DNA of 64,000 nucleotides from Alteromonas sp. KUL49 (GCF_006538345.1 NZ_BJKL01000007.1:1-64000), one strand, 5' to 3'; numbered from the stretch's first letter, positions 1-9,261 are shown. Notes: a model not told the origin generated them from the letters alone. A program made the numbers and translations.

Positions 1-85
1 CCGAGATTAAACTACCAGAGCTAGACCAGAAGTCAAAACCAACGGTGGCGTTTATTTGTTGACTCGTATTGTGAGCCAACTCGTT

Positions 86-102
86 CCGCCATAAAATGGC
101 GG
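86..102 (+). other. short perfect hairpin upstream of cca
   Basis: A 7-bp inverted repeat (CCGCCAT / ATGGCGG) with a 3-base loop lies 37 bases before the cca start codon. It has no T-tract, so it is not an obvious terminator. It may be a 5' UTR structure; no function is claimed. Confidence 0.4.
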
Positions 103-139
103 CGGTAAATCAACGACAACCTCAAACAAAAGGCAATAC

Positions 140-1282
140 ATGCAAATTTATCTAGTCGGCGGTGCAGTTCGCGACACATTACTCGGACGAGAAGTCACCG
201 AACGAGACTACGTTGTCGTTGGTGCCACTGATAAAGAGATGCTCGCGTTGGGTTATCAGCAGGTAGGTAGTGACTTTCCAGTATTCTTACATCCTAAAAC
301 CGGAGAAGAATACGCGCTAGCCCGCACCGAACGTAAATCTGGGAAAGGTTATCTTGGTTTTGAATGCGATGCTTCAAAAGAAGTGACTCTGGAAGAAGAT
401 CTTCTTCGTAGAGATTTGACTGTTAACGCCATGGCCTTTGACACTGACGGTACACTCATTGACCCTTACGGCGGTGAAGCAGACCTCAACAACCGGTCTC
501 TACGCCATGTTTCCAATGCGTTCAGTGAAGATCCGCTGAGAGTATTTCGCGTTGCGCGTTTCGCGGCACGCTATCATTATCTAGGGTTTTCAATCGCCGC
601 TGAGACCCTCTCATTAATGGCTAACATGGCCCAGTCGGGTGAGCTAATGCATCTCAGTGCAGAGCGCGTTTGGCAAGAAACTAAACGCAGCCTGTTAGAA
701 CAAAACCCCGAAGTCTATTTTAATACTTTGCAAATCACCCATAGCCTGAATTCTTGGTTTAGCGGTCTAGAGGAAGAGAGTGTGGGTTATCAATTGGGCA
801 TAGCCGCATTGGCCTATGCTTGCAAAAACCACTTTAGTGAAGAAAAGGACATTGAGGTCGCCATCAAATTTAGCCTACTTTGCCATAGTCTCACTACAGA
901 AGCGGCAAAAACGATGACAGCGCAACTCAAATGCCCAAATAGTGTTTCAGATTTGCTCGTATTAGTAACGGAGCACTTAGCCACCCTCATCGATCCGCGT
1001 TCAAGCGCCATAGATATCCTCGCCGTATTCAATAAAGCTGATTTATGGCGCAGAAAAGAGAGATTCGATGCACTACTCAAATGCTGCGATATCATCGCGC
1101 AAACAAAACGCCTTGATGGATGGGAGCAATACCGGCACGCCTTAATAAAAGGGGCTGAAGCGTCCTCTCAGGTTAATGTTCAAGCCATTATTCAGCAGGG
1201 TTTTAAAGGTGCTCAAATAAAGGAGCAACTTAACAAAAGCCGTGTAGCGGCAATTACTCTTGCATTACACTCTGATGTTTAG
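140..1282 (+). CDS. cca: CCA tRNA nucleotidyltransferase
   Basis: Adds or repairs the 3' CCA end of tRNAs in the cytoplasm. The N-terminal class II nucleotidyltransferase signature is clear: LVGGAVRD at residues 5-12, followed by a metal-site motif ERDYVVVG (E21, D23; E. coli has D21/D23). The EDLLRRDLTVNAMAFD-type block and the ALARTER motif further support the family. At 380 aa it is shorter than E. coli Cca (412 aa). Where the C-terminal HD phosphohydrolase signature is expected the protein reads SLLCHSL, so the HD activity is probably missing; this is inference. It is followed after 49 bases by srmB on the same strand, so the two may be co-transcribed. Confidence 0.95.
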   Translation: MQIYLVGGAVRDTLLGREVTERDYVVVGATDKEMLALGYQQVGSDFPVFLHPKTGEEYALARTERKSGKGYLGFECDASKEVTLEEDLLRRDLTVNAMAFDTDGTLIDPYGGEADLNNRSLRHVSNAFSEDPLRVFRVARFAARYHYLGFSIAAETLSLMANMAQSGELMHLSAERVWQETKRSLLEQNPEVYFNTLQITHSLNSWFSGLEEESVGYQLGIAALAYACKNHFSEEKDIEVAIKFSLLCHSLTTEAAKTMTAQLKCPNSVSDLLVLVTEHLATLIDPRSSAIDILAVFNKADLWRRKERFDALLKCCDIIAQTKRLDGWEQYRHALIKGAEASSQVNVQAIIQQGFKGAQIKEQLNKSRVAAITLALHSDV

Positions 1283-1331
1283 CACAGGAGTGCTACAATA
1301 GCAGGCAATACCTAGCGAAAATGAAGTAATA

Positions 1332-2504
1332 ATGAATTTCGAAGATCTCGAATTAGACGACGCCCTTATTCAGGCGACGACAGATATGGGTTTTGAAAGC
1401 CCTACAAGCATACAATCTTTAGTTATCCCACATGCGATGGATGGGCGAGATATTTTAGCCTCGGCTCCCACAGGCACAGGAAAAACCGCCGCGTTTTTAC
1501 TGCCGGCCTGTCAGTTTTTGCTCGACTTCCCACGTCAACAGCCTGGTGCGACTCGGGTGCTCATACTTACGCCTACCCGAGAGCTGGCGTTACAAGTTTA
1601 TGAACAAGCCAAAGCAATCACCCAACACACCAACCTTGTGTGTGGTGTAATTACTGGTGGTATTAATTACGGTACCGACAAAGAAACCTTAAGCCAAAAC
1701 CTAGATATTTTAGTGGCAACACCGGGTCGACTATTCGAACATATTGAAAAAGAAACGGCGGATTGCCGTGACATCGAATGTTTAATTCTCGATGAAGCAG
1801 ACCGCATGTTAGACATGGGATTCTCTACTATTGTGAATCAAATTGCTGCTGAGGCACGCTGGAGAAAACAAAATATGTTGTTCTCTGCCACACTGGAAGG
1901 TGGTGGTGTGAATCAGTTTGCCCGTGACATTCTAAATAACCCAGAAGTTATTGAGGCGAACCCTTCGCGCAAAGAAAAGAACAAGATTCATCAGTGGTAC
2001 CATCTCGCAGATGACATGGCGCACAAACAAGCGCTGTTGGTTCACATACTTACCACACAAACCAGTTCAGCCGTGGTATTTGTAAAAACCCGCGATAGAC
2101 TACAGATGCTAAAAGACTTTTTGGCGTCGAAAGACATTCCCGTATGCTGGTTGCAAGGGGAAATGCCACAAGACAAACGCAATGCGGCGCTGGCGCGATT
2201 CAAGAGTGGCGAAGTACCTATTCTTTTGGCCACCGATGTTGCTGCTCGCGGTATTGATGTGCCCAACGTAAGTCATGTTATAAACTTTGATATGCCACGC
2301 AAAGCCGACATTTACGTTCATCGTATTGGGCGAACCGGCCGAGCTGGCGCAAAGGGCACCGCTATATCATTAGTAGAAGCCCACGACTTTGAAATGATTG
2401 GCAAAGCAGCGCGATATATGGGTGAACCATTAAAGTCTCGAGTAATTGCTGAACTTCGCCCTAAAAACAAAGCGCCAAAATCCACCGCGAAAAAGAAAAA
2501 GTAA
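1332..2504 (+). CDS. srmB: DEAD-box RNA helicase SrmB
   Basis: ATP-dependent RNA helicase of the SrmB type, which in E. coli assists early 50S ribosome assembly. Motifs run in the expected order: Q motif near residues 20-30, Walker A SAPTGTGKT, PTRELALQ, TPGR, DEAD box LDEADRML, SAT, then the second RecA lobe ending with DVAARGIDVP and HRIGRTGRAG. The ORF stops after a short lysine run. An equally lysine/alanine-rich, stop-free stretch continues in the -1 frame to a TAG at 2549-2551, which looks like the missing basic tail of this helicase family. The 390-aa product may therefore be a truncated, recoded or mis-sequenced version. The helicase core is intact. Confidence 0.93.
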   Translation: MNFEDLELDDALIQATTDMGFESPTSIQSLVIPHAMDGRDILASAPTGTGKTAAFLLPACQFLLDFPRQQPGATRVLILTPTRELALQVYEQAKAITQHTNLVCGVITGGINYGTDKETLSQNLDILVATPGRLFEHIEKETADCRDIECLILDEADRMLDMGFSTIVNQIAAEARWRKQNMLFSATLEGGGVNQFARDILNNPEVIEANPSRKEKNKIHQWYHLADDMAHKQALLVHILTTQTSSAVVFVKTRDRLQMLKDFLASKDIPVCWLQGEMPQDKRNAALARFKSGEVPILLATDVAARGIDVPNVSHVINFDMPRKADIYVHRIGRTGRAGAKGTAISLVEAHDFEMIGKAARYMGEPLKSRVIAELRPKNKAPKSTAKKKK

Positions 2505-2551
2505 AAGCCAAAACAAAAACGGCTAAAGCGAAAAAAGCCAAGAAAAAATAG
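2495..2551 (+). other. possible frameshifted basic tail of srmB
   Basis: The bases G AAA AAG sit directly before the zero-frame TAA (2502-2504). Reading on in the -1 frame gives about 16 codons made almost only of Lys, Ala and Thr (VKAKTKTAKAKKAKKK), then TAG at 2549-2551. The amino-acid composition matches the tail of the helicase, not random sequence. Either one A is missing from a homopolymer or a ribosomal frameshift occurs. The heptamer GAAAAAG resembles, but is weaker than, the AAAAAAG type known from dnaX. Confidence 0.5.
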
Positions 2552-2572
2552 CGAGCAAGTAAGAAAAAGCCA

Positions 2573-3178
2573 ATGACAACTTTTCCTAAGAAAATCGTTT
2601 TAGCCTCAGGTAACCAAGGCAAATTGAACGAGTTTACCAGTCTGTTCGAGCAGTTCGGCGTGGAAATGGTAGCTCAGAAAACACTGGGCGTAGAAGACGT
2701 TCCCGAGACAGGCACTACCTTTGTCGAAAACGCTATCATAAAAGCTCGGCATGCAGCTAAAGTCACAGGCTTACCTGCTATTGCAGACGACTCTGGATTA
2801 GTGGTTGATGCCCTTGGCGGCGCGCCAGGTATTTATTCAGCAAGGTATGCTGGTGAACATGGCGATAGTGAAGGAAACATCACCAAGCTGCTCAGTGAAA
2901 TGGAAGGTGTGAGCAATCGCGCAGCTCATTTCTTTTGCACCTTGGTGTTTATGCAGCACTCTGACGACCCAGTGCCGTTAATTAGCCAAGGAAAGTGGAA
3001 GGGTAATATTCAAACTGAGCGTCAGGGCAGTGACGGGTTTGGCTACGATCCGGTATTTTACGTACCAACACATGAGTGCACTGCTGCTGAAATGGCTAAG
3101 GCCGAAAAAAATAAGGTAAGCCATCGTGGTAAAGCGCTTGTCACATTACTGGATTCAATGAGACAAACCTTTGCGTAA
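2573..3178 (+). CDS. rdgB: dITP/XTP pyrophosphatase (Ham1/RdgB family)
   Basis: Hydrolyses non-canonical purine triphosphates (dITP, ITP, XTP) to monophosphates, keeping them out of DNA and RNA. Family hallmarks are visible: the N-terminal LASGNQGKLNEF nucleotide-binding motif (about residues 10-21), the ETGTTFVENAIIKA block, IADDSGLVVDALGGAPGIYSAR split over residues about 68-90, and the late GSDGFGYDPVF motif. Its 201 aa fits the family. It overlaps the hemW start by 8 bases, indicating translational coupling. Confidence 0.95.
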   Translation: MTTFPKKIVLASGNQGKLNEFTSLFEQFGVEMVAQKTLGVEDVPETGTTFVENAIIKARHAAKVTGLPAIADDSGLVVDALGGAPGIYSARYAGEHGDSEGNITKLLSEMEGVSNRAAHFFCTLVFMQHSDDPVPLISQGKWKGNIQTERQGSDGFGYDPVFYVPTHECTAAEMAKAEKNKVSHRGKALVTLLDSMRQTFA

Positions 3179-4310
3179 TCCACCACTTAGCTTGTATGTA
3201 CACATCCCCTGGTGTGTACAGAAATGCCCCTACTGCGATTTTAATTCACACGGCGTAAAGTCGAGCATTCCTGAAAGCGCTTATGTCGCACATTTATTGG
3301 ATGACTTAGCACAGGATGCGAAACGAATTGGACAACGTGAAGTCGAGACAGTCTTCATAGGTGGAGGTACACCCAGTTTATTTTCGCCCGATGGGATCGC
3401 ACAGATTATAGAAGGCATGAAGCGCCGCATAAATTTAGCAAAAGACGCTGAAATTACCATGGAAGCCAATCCTGGTACGCTCGAATCAGGGCGATTTGCG
3501 GCATTTAAGCAAGCCGGTATTAACCGCTTATCGGTGGGCGTGCAGAGTTTCCAAACGACGCACTTAAAAGCGCTAGGTCGAATTCATGATGCTACGCAAG
3601 CTATTGATGGGATAAAGCAAGCTCATGATGCAGGTGTACCTACATTCAACCTAGATTTGATGCATGGATTACCAGAACAGTCTCTTGATAACGCGCTAAA
3701 TGATTTAAACACGGCGATTGACCTCAATCCATATCACCTATCTTGGTATCAACTTACTATTGAGCCCAACACCCCCTTTTACTCAAAACCACCAGAGCTT
3801 CCTGACGACGATATCCTGTGGGATATTCAACAGCAAGGTCATGCAAGGCTTCAGCAAGCTGGGTATACCCAGTACGAGATATCCGCTTACGCTAAAGAAG
3901 GCCATCAGTGTGCACACAATCTCAATTACTGGCGATTTGGAGACTATCTTGGTATTGGTTGCGGCGCTCATGGAAAAATCACTGACAGCGACGCAGGAAC
4001 AATAACTCGAACGGTTAAAGTGAAACACCCGAGAGGATATATGACACTTGACCGTCCGTACCTCGATACCAGTGTTGAGGTGGCAAGAGACGACTTACCC
4101 TTTGAGTTTTTTATGAATCGATTTAGGTTGGTAGAGCCTTGCCCTATTGAAGATTATGAAGCACTAACGGGAATGGACTTGTCCAATGAGGTGTTGCAGG
4201 CGCTTGAAAACGCCTCAACTCAAGGTTTGTTAGATACCGACAAGCATCAATGGAAGGTAACCGCCAAAGGACGCCGATACCTAAATTCATTGCTGTCTTG
4301 CTTTGTATGA
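3171..4310 (+). CDS. hemW: radical SAM haem chaperone HemW
   Basis: Member of the HemW family, formerly called oxygen-independent coproporphyrinogen oxidase-like; the family binds haem and is thought to deliver it to respiratory proteins rather than oxidise coproporphyrinogen. The radical SAM cluster motif CVQKCPYC (CxxxCxxC) is at about residues 15-22, followed by FIGGGTPSLF and VGVQSF. The start is a TTG at 3171, inside the 3' end of rdgB; this gives the expected MxxPPLSLYVHIPWC N-terminus and the usual length (379 aa). It is convergent with the next gene, only 3 bases away. Confidence 0.94.
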   Translation: MRNPPLSLYVHIPWCVQKCPYCDFNSHGVKSSIPESAYVAHLLDDLAQDAKRIGQREVETVFIGGGTPSLFSPDGIAQIIEGMKRRINLAKDAEITMEANPGTLESGRFAAFKQAGINRLSVGVQSFQTTHLKALGRIHDATQAIDGIKQAHDAGVPTFNLDLMHGLPEQSLDNALNDLNTAIDLNPYHLSWYQLTIEPNTPFYSKPPELPDDDILWDIQQQGHARLQQAGYTQYEISAYAKEGHQCAHNLNYWRFGDYLGIGCGAHGKITDSDAGTITRTVKVKHPRGYMTLDRPYLDTSVEVARDDLPFEFFMNRFRLVEPCPIEDYEALTGMDLSNEVLQALENASTQGLLDTDKHQWKVTAKGRRYLNSLLSCFV

Positions 4311-4313
4311 TGG

Positions 4314-5144
4314 TTAATCACCAGACTGAGTGTTGTGTTGCGGCTGCGAGGTAATAATGTCATAGGGCTGCAACGCAGTTACCGACGCTCTTAACTTTTC
4401 CTCGATGCGATCGAGTCGCTTGAGCTTATTGCAAAACCATTGCGCTTTGTTTCTCAGAGTGTCCGCTTTTGGACCAACTTCTAGTTCAAGTTGTTCACCC
4501 ATCATTTCTAACTGACGGGCAATCTCTTCCACCCTAGCTTCACTCACTTCGCCTTCTTCTGTGTTGATACCGCCAATGGCCGAAAGAATGCCGCCGATTG
4601 AGGTTGATATGGCCTCTTCCAATTGGGCTTCAATCTCAGTATCAACAAACTCATCAACACTCTCAAGGGTACCTGGGCCAATATAATAGTGATTTGACGC
4701 ATGGCGGAATTTGTCTTTAACCTTCCAGCGAACCCGCTTCATCGCACTGTTCAAACGCTCGAAGCTCTCATGATCTCGTCCTACTAGCCCAAGATATACG
4801 CGTTCAATTGTGTCTACCGCAAGATCAACACCTTCAGTTGCCAGCACAATCATTTTAGGAACAACGTAATGCAACCCTCTTGAGTACTCTTTGAGTAAGC
4901 GCTGCTCGTCTTCCGACAAGGTCTGGAGCGTGCCGCCAATAAATAGCTGGTGTTGTTCATTAATCTGAATGACAGTGCGTGTTTTTTCCATCACGCGTAC
5001 CTGAGAATTATTCACCGCAATGCCGTATGCAAAATCGATATCACAAGTAAAATCTGCGTGGGCAGGCATTGCGCTAACAATAAGTGCAAGTGTGGTTACA
5101 ATGTAAGCACATAGGTGCTTGAAAGGAGCTTTGCTAAATTTCAT
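4314..5144 (-). CDS. YggN-like DUF2884 exported protein
   Basis: The N-terminus is a signal peptide (hydrophobic stretch about residues 12-28, predicted cleavage after AHA), so the protein is exported, probably to the periplasm. The rest resembles the DUF2884/YggN family: FTCDIDFAYG near the mature start and a charged helical C-terminal half. No enzymatic motif is seen and the family has no agreed function. Position next to rdgB-hemW is consistent with the yggN region of other gammaproteobacteria. It is convergent with hemW. Confidence 0.75.
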   Translation of the reverse strand: MKFSKAPFKHLCAYIVTTLALIVSAMPAHADFTCDIDFAYGIAVNNSQVRVMEKTRTVIQINEQHQLFIGGTLQTLSEDEQRLLKEYSRGLHYVVPKMIVLATEGVDLAVDTIERVYLGLVGRDHESFERLNSAMKRVRWKVKDKFRHASNHYYIGPGTLESVDEFVDTEIEAQLEEAISTSIGGILSAIGGINTEEGEVSEARVEEIARQLEMMGEQLELEVGPKADTLRNKAQWFCNKLKRLDRIEEKLRASVTALQPYDIITSQPQHNTQSGD

Positions 5145-5262
5145 AGCAATATTGTGGCTAGCTTGCGCGGATTAATAAAGTCTACTTGAGTCTAAATAAC
5201 GAAAAATCAGGTTAAAGATGAGTTAGGTTCTACTTAACTCACCTCTATGTTATTCATCGACG

Positions 5263-5796
5263 CTATTCGTCCACGTAGTTTCTCACCAGTCGCACATAAA
5301 TGAATCTATCCTTTTCTTTTACCGAATGACTCGCGTTAAAAAATGCCACTACCCACGCTCTGTCGGGGTCGGATGTGGAGGGTGTAGATGTCCAAAAATC
5401 ATCTGGCGGAGTTTCTGGGAACAAGGTGGTATTAATGGCTGGTCGTACACAATCGCGTTCGGTGAGGGTTGCCAATTCCTTAACATTAGGCAATCGCCAC
5501 CCTAATAGATCCGTGTCACTGGCTTGTTGGGCTAACGCTAGTGCCTCTTGCCATGTATATTGAATTGCGTTACCAGAGCAAGTGGTTCCCGTCCACGTTT
5601 GACCTAGTGCACAACGTTGCCAAACCAAGTCGGTGGTTTGGTGCCACACATTCCCCGAGGTAAGTTCAGAGAAATTTGCGCTAGGCGTAGTTTCCAAGCC
5701 ATCAGCTAAACAGGTTTGTGCATAAACGCCAGAGGGCAGAACAACCGATGCAGCCAATAGCGCCAGCGTAGACAGTGTCGTTAACGTGGTTTTCAT
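5263..5796 (-). CDS. secreted DUF1566 (Lcl-type) protein
   Basis: A typical signal peptide ends at about residue 26 (GVYA-QT). The mature protein carries one DUF1566/Lcl C-terminal domain: TWQEALALAQ, GWRLPNVKELATL, then DDFWTSTPS and a final YVRLVR block. Such domains are common in exported proteins of marine gammaproteobacteria; their ligand is generally unknown. It starts 2 bases after the stop of the larger lipoprotein gene upstream, which ends with the same domain type, so the two are an operon of domain paralogues. Confidence 0.8.
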   Translation of the reverse strand: MKTTLTTLSTLALLAASVVLPSGVYAQTCLADGLETTPSANFSELTSGNVWHQTTDLVWQRCALGQTWTGTTCSGNAIQYTWQEALALAQQASDTDLLGWRLPNVKELATLTERDCVRPAINTTLFPETPPDDFWTSTPSTSDPDRAWVVAFFNASHSVKEKDRFIYVRLVRNYVDE

Positions 5797-5798
5797 AG

Positions 5799-7556
5799 TT
5801 ATCTCCCTGCTCTAACTAATCGTACATAAGCGGGTGTCGATTTATTCAGGAAGTTATCTACCCCTGAATCGAAATCAAGTGCCCAAGCATTTTGCGCTGC
5901 ATCATTACTCACACCATCGGCGCTGGGTACCGACGTCCAATACCAGAGTGGTGTCGTAGCAAGATCGCCAGTGTTTGGGAAGTAATCAGTATCAATAGCG
6001 GCTTGTGTTGGAACCCCAAAATGCATAAGCGAGAAAAGCTCATTGTGGGTGGGCATTCGCCAATCATAAAAGCCACATAATCCTTGAGCGTTGACCTCAG
6101 TCACATAGGCTTGGGTGTTGCAGTTAGTCAGAGTACAGGTAGCTCCGGTTCCGTTAATGTCTCCCGTAAAACCACCGCTGACTTCATCTTGATACCATGA
6201 ATAGGTATTGTCGCCATCATGCAGACCGCCATCATCAGTTTTCACTTCCCAAACTAACCCGGTGACATTGTCACGCACACATGACCAGGTGGTTGCACTA
6301 TCGTCTTGCTCATCGCCGTTCGTGTTCAGTCTTGTAAAATCGAATCCTTGCGCGCCTCTGCCTGCTTTTTCAATGAATCCGTTCTGCGCTACTACATCGG
6401 CCCCTCGCTGTGCATCTTGACCTGGCCAATCGTTCTGTTGAACCGTAGTAATAGCTGTATCTGTAGCTTGCTGAAGTACACCTGTATCATTTATCAACTG
6501 TGTGGGAAGTGGCCTTATTGCCACACTTATACTGTCATCAACAGTATTTCCAAAGGCATCCGTCACTGAGAGCGTATAAGTCACTAGTGTGTAGCTCTCT
6601 ACTAATGGCGCTACCGCATAGGTAGATAACTCAGTACTTTCATCAATAGTCAATGCTCCGACCATATTGTCCTCAGATACAGATAATGGCGCATCGGTGG
6701 TCCAAAGATAGGTTAATGGTAAAGCACTCGGTACACTGGTACTTGCGGTTCCAGCCAGTAAAATTGTTTCGCCACTGAATATACCCTGACTATATCCTGC
6801 ACTAACAACAGGCAAGGTATCTGTATCAGTCTGAATCAACAAGCTCACCGAAGATGCCCCAGTCGCTCCTTCTTCATCTGTGACCGTGAGTTGAAACACT
6901 AATGTCTCTTGGGTACTTGAAATAGGCGTGACAAAGGTGAGTGTTGCTTCGTCGGCATCAACGCCGGTTATCACATTGGTACCACTGGTTTGAGACCAAG
7001 CATAACTAGCGATAGGTGACGAAGAGTCTGATGCATCTTGATCTGTACTATTACTGCCATCGAGTGTGACTGACACCCCTGCAGGCATTGTGTTAGTCGC
7101 TAACCCATCCCACTGTGGCACCGTGATCAAAGCCACTGGTGAAATATTTGTTGGCTCAACCGTTACAACTAGGGTATCACTCACACTAGCACCAGCGGTG
7201 TCATTCACCAGTAAGGTGAGGGTATAAAGTGTAGATTCTGTTACTGCAGGGGCGGTGAACGTTGCAGAACCAGTGGTGTTGTCTTCTTGAGTAATATCGA
7301 GAGAAGGTGACGAGGACCAAGAGAAAGTGTATGGCTGAGTACCGCCTTGAGCGGTTGCGGAAAGCACTACCTCACCACCTTCGGTCACACTGATGTCAGC
7401 GCCGGCGTTGGCAAACAAATTAACTGTCCCAGAGCTAGTGTCATCGTCCGAACCACCGCCGCAGGCTGTTATCGCAACCGTTATAATTAACAAAAAGAAC
7501 AGCCTGAAAAAGCCATTCAACGATTCTTTGATACCTCTAAAAAGGAAAGAACCCAT
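5799..7556 (-). CDS. PKD-repeat lipoprotein with C-terminal DUF1566 domain
   Basis: The start is taken at the ATG at 7556; a longer reading would need a TTG at 7589. From 7556 the product is about 585 aa with a membrane stretch and lipobox ITAC followed by GGGSDDD, typical of a lipoprotein. Several Ig-like/PKD-type modules follow, with repeats such as ISVTEGGEVVLSA, YTLTLLVND and VFQLTVTDEEG over about residues 45-345. The last 210 residues form a DUF1566 domain (WSCVRDNVTGLVWEVK, DWRMPTHNELFSLM, final AYVRLVR). It is likely an outer-membrane-attached, surface or periplasmic binding protein; the ligand is unknown. It forms a unit with the smaller DUF1566 gene downstream. Confidence 0.82.
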   Translation of the reverse strand: MGSFLFRGIKESLNGFFRLFFLLIITVAITACGGGSDDDTSSGTVNLFANAGADISVTEGGEVVLSATAQGGTQPYTFSWSSSPSLDITQEDNTTGSATFTAPAVTESTLYTLTLLVNDTAGASVSDTLVVTVEPTNISPVALITVPQWDGLATNTMPAGVSVTLDGSNSTDQDASDSSSPIASYAWSQTSGTNVITGVDADEATLTFVTPISSTQETLVFQLTVTDEEGATGASSVSLLIQTDTDTLPVVSAGYSQGIFSGETILLAGTASTSVPSALPLTYLWTTDAPLSVSEDNMVGALTIDESTELSTYAVAPLVESYTLVTYTLSVTDAFGNTVDDSISVAIRPLPTQLINDTGVLQQATDTAITTVQQNDWPGQDAQRGADVVAQNGFIEKAGRGAQGFDFTRLNTNGDEQDDSATTWSCVRDNVTGLVWEVKTDDGGLHDGDNTYSWYQDEVSGGFTGDINGTGATCTLTNCNTQAYVTEVNAQGLCGFYDWRMPTHNELFSLMHFGVPTQAAIDTDYFPNTGDLATTPLWYWTSVPSADGVSNDAAQNAWALDFDSGVDNFLNKSTPAYVRLVRAGR

Positions 7557-7618
7557 AGGAAGCGAGTCTCCGATTACATGAGAAAACAAACTTACAAATC
7601 GATGCGAGAGCTGTATGG

Positions 7619-8107
7619 CTAACTTCGCTGAGAACGTTCCTGAGCTTCGCTCATCAGTACTTGAAGTGATTCAAGCTGCTTCTTACCCACCGCAACATCT
7701 GTCATGTCATAAATCATCATGCTAATGAAATCCACTTTCCCCGTAGCTGATACTAATGGGGATAAAGTGATATTCTGATACATGAACGATTCACTACCTG
7801 TAATCGGCCGATAGTTTGCAAACTTAAATAAATAAGGGCGTTGCTCCCACGTCAGAAAGGCGCGAGATTTCAATTCAAAAACAGGTTTAGTTTTCTGCTT
7901 GAACCAGTTTTGGTCAATGTGCGGAAACAACTCAAATAAGGATTTGTCTCTAACATCACTAGGAAGCAAGCCACTGTGGCTTTCCATAAAACCATTCCAA
8001 ATTTGGATATTACAATTGCGATCTAGCACGACTATACCCACGTCTACCGACTGGAGCATGTCCATCATCCAATGAAACTCTTGCAATTCTTCCAAGGACT
8101 GGCTCAT
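7619..8107 (-). CDS. small single PAS-domain protein
   Basis: A 162-aa soluble protein that is essentially one PAS fold: VDVGIVVLDRNCNIQIWN at about residues 22-39, LFELFP, and the closing DFISMMIYDMTDV block, then a short helix. There is no output domain. Its ATG overlaps the stop of the response-regulator gene by 4 bases (ATGA), so it is translationally coupled to it and probably acts as a sensor or adaptor for that protein. Ligand unknown. Confidence 0.8.
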   Translation of the reverse strand: MSQSLEELQEFHWMMDMLQSVDVGIVVLDRNCNIQIWNGFMESHSGLLPSDVRDKSLFELFPHIDQNWFKQKTKPVFELKSRAFLTWEQRPYLFKFANYRPITGSESFMYQNITLSPLVSATGKVDFISMMIYDMTDVAVGKKQLESLQVLMSEAQERSQRS

Positions 8108-9102
8108 TCAAAATCCTCCAACAAATGAGACAACTTCTTATTCATCATTTCCATAGAGTCTTCAGTGAACAATAGAATCAAGTCGCATTGCACATTGTAA
8201 CCTTCTAAACCGTAACTTAGCTCAATGGCCAAAGTACGCTTCCACTTAATTTTGTTCATGGAAATAATTTCAGTAATTGCTCGATGTTGCCCCAAAACAA
8301 TAGGATGGCCCTGACTAAAATTAACGTCCATTTGGTTGGCTAGCCCAGTCAAGCAGGTACCGATCAAGATGCTAGCTGCATCCATTAACAACTCTAATTG
8401 GAGTTGGTCATCTACTGCGCCTTTGACATCGAGTATTTTCGCCACATCGTCAAAGCTCGAATCGCTCAGAATACAGAGTGCTTCACCGCTTATCCCCGGC
8501 CCGATAAACCCCTGACACACCGCTGAAACTTGCTCGTGACTCTCAATATCAGAGAGCATCATATGTAATTCGGATACTTCGATAAGGTTGACGTTAGGAA
8601 TGGGTAAACGTACAAAAACATTCATTATGCGAGCAAGGTGATCGCCAGCCTGCCCCATAGCAATATTGGTAATTTCTTGATAGCAATCGCGAACGTCTGG
8701 GTGTAACGAAGCTTCTTCTACCTCTTCTTCTTTTTCGCTAGCTAATACGTTGTGCTTAGTTAATACACTGTGCAACGTCTGTGGGTCTACCGGTTTTCTA
8801 ATGAAGTCTATTGCACCGAGCGAGGTAACCCTTTGATGTGCCTCTGGTTGAATATCACCAGAAATAACTACCGTCTTAGTAGATAGGTTAGCCTGCTTTA
8901 TCGCTTCAAGAGTTTGATACCCATCCATGATTGGCATGTTGAGATCGAGAAGCAATAAGTCACCCTTGCCTTGGTTAAGCAACCCCATGGCCTCTTCACC
9001 ATTTTTGGCAAAGTGAACGGACACCTCCCAATCTTGGGGAAGGCATTTAGCCACCTGCTTACGAGCAACTAGAGAATCATCACAGACGAGAACAGAATAC
9101 AT
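8104..9102 (-). CDS. response regulator with CheC/CheX-like phosphatase domain
   Basis: Residues 1-122 are a receiver domain with acidic pair D8-D9, phosphoacceptor D53 (LLLDLNMP) and the conserved K in FIRKP. Residues about 140-332 resemble the CheC/CheX/FliY phosphatase fold: EITNIAMGQAGDHLARI matches the ExxNxxxG active-site helix, and LLMDAASILIGTCLTGLAN looks like the second, partly degenerate helix. CheC-type proteins dephosphorylate CheY-P, so this may couple a receiver input to phosphatase activity on another regulator. No chemotaxis genes are adjacent. The function is inference; the domain layout is well supported. Confidence 0.82.
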   Translation of the reverse strand: MYSVLVCDDSLVARKQVAKCLPQDWEVSVHFAKNGEEAMGLLNQGKGDLLLLDLNMPIMDGYQTLEAIKQANLSTKTVVISGDIQPEAHQRVTSLGAIDFIRKPVDPQTLHSVLTKHNVLASEKEEEVEEASLHPDVRDCYQEITNIAMGQAGDHLARIMNVFVRLPIPNVNLIEVSELHMMLSDIESHEQVSAVCQGFIGPGISGEALCILSDSSFDDVAKILDVKGAVDDQLQLELLMDAASILIGTCLTGLANQMDVNFSQGHPIVLGQHRAITEIISMNKIKWKRTLAIELSYGLEGYNVQCDLILLFTEDSMEMMNKKLSHLLEDFE

Positions 9103-9261
9103 GGAGACGTTGGACCACCCATTTACTTGGACTTGCTAAAACTACAACGCTGAATTTTACTGTAGTACTTAAAATCACACCCGTCTATATTGACGGGAAA
9201 TAACACTAATAGAAATAGCACTTTTGGCGAATTTTGCCATTAAAATTAGGCGAGTAGTTGT

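Noticed and set aside
3-62. Stop-terminated frame of 19 codons at the left edge, possible 3' end of an upstream gene
   Set aside because: Too short to recognise or to separate from chance; no neighbouring sequence to confirm it.
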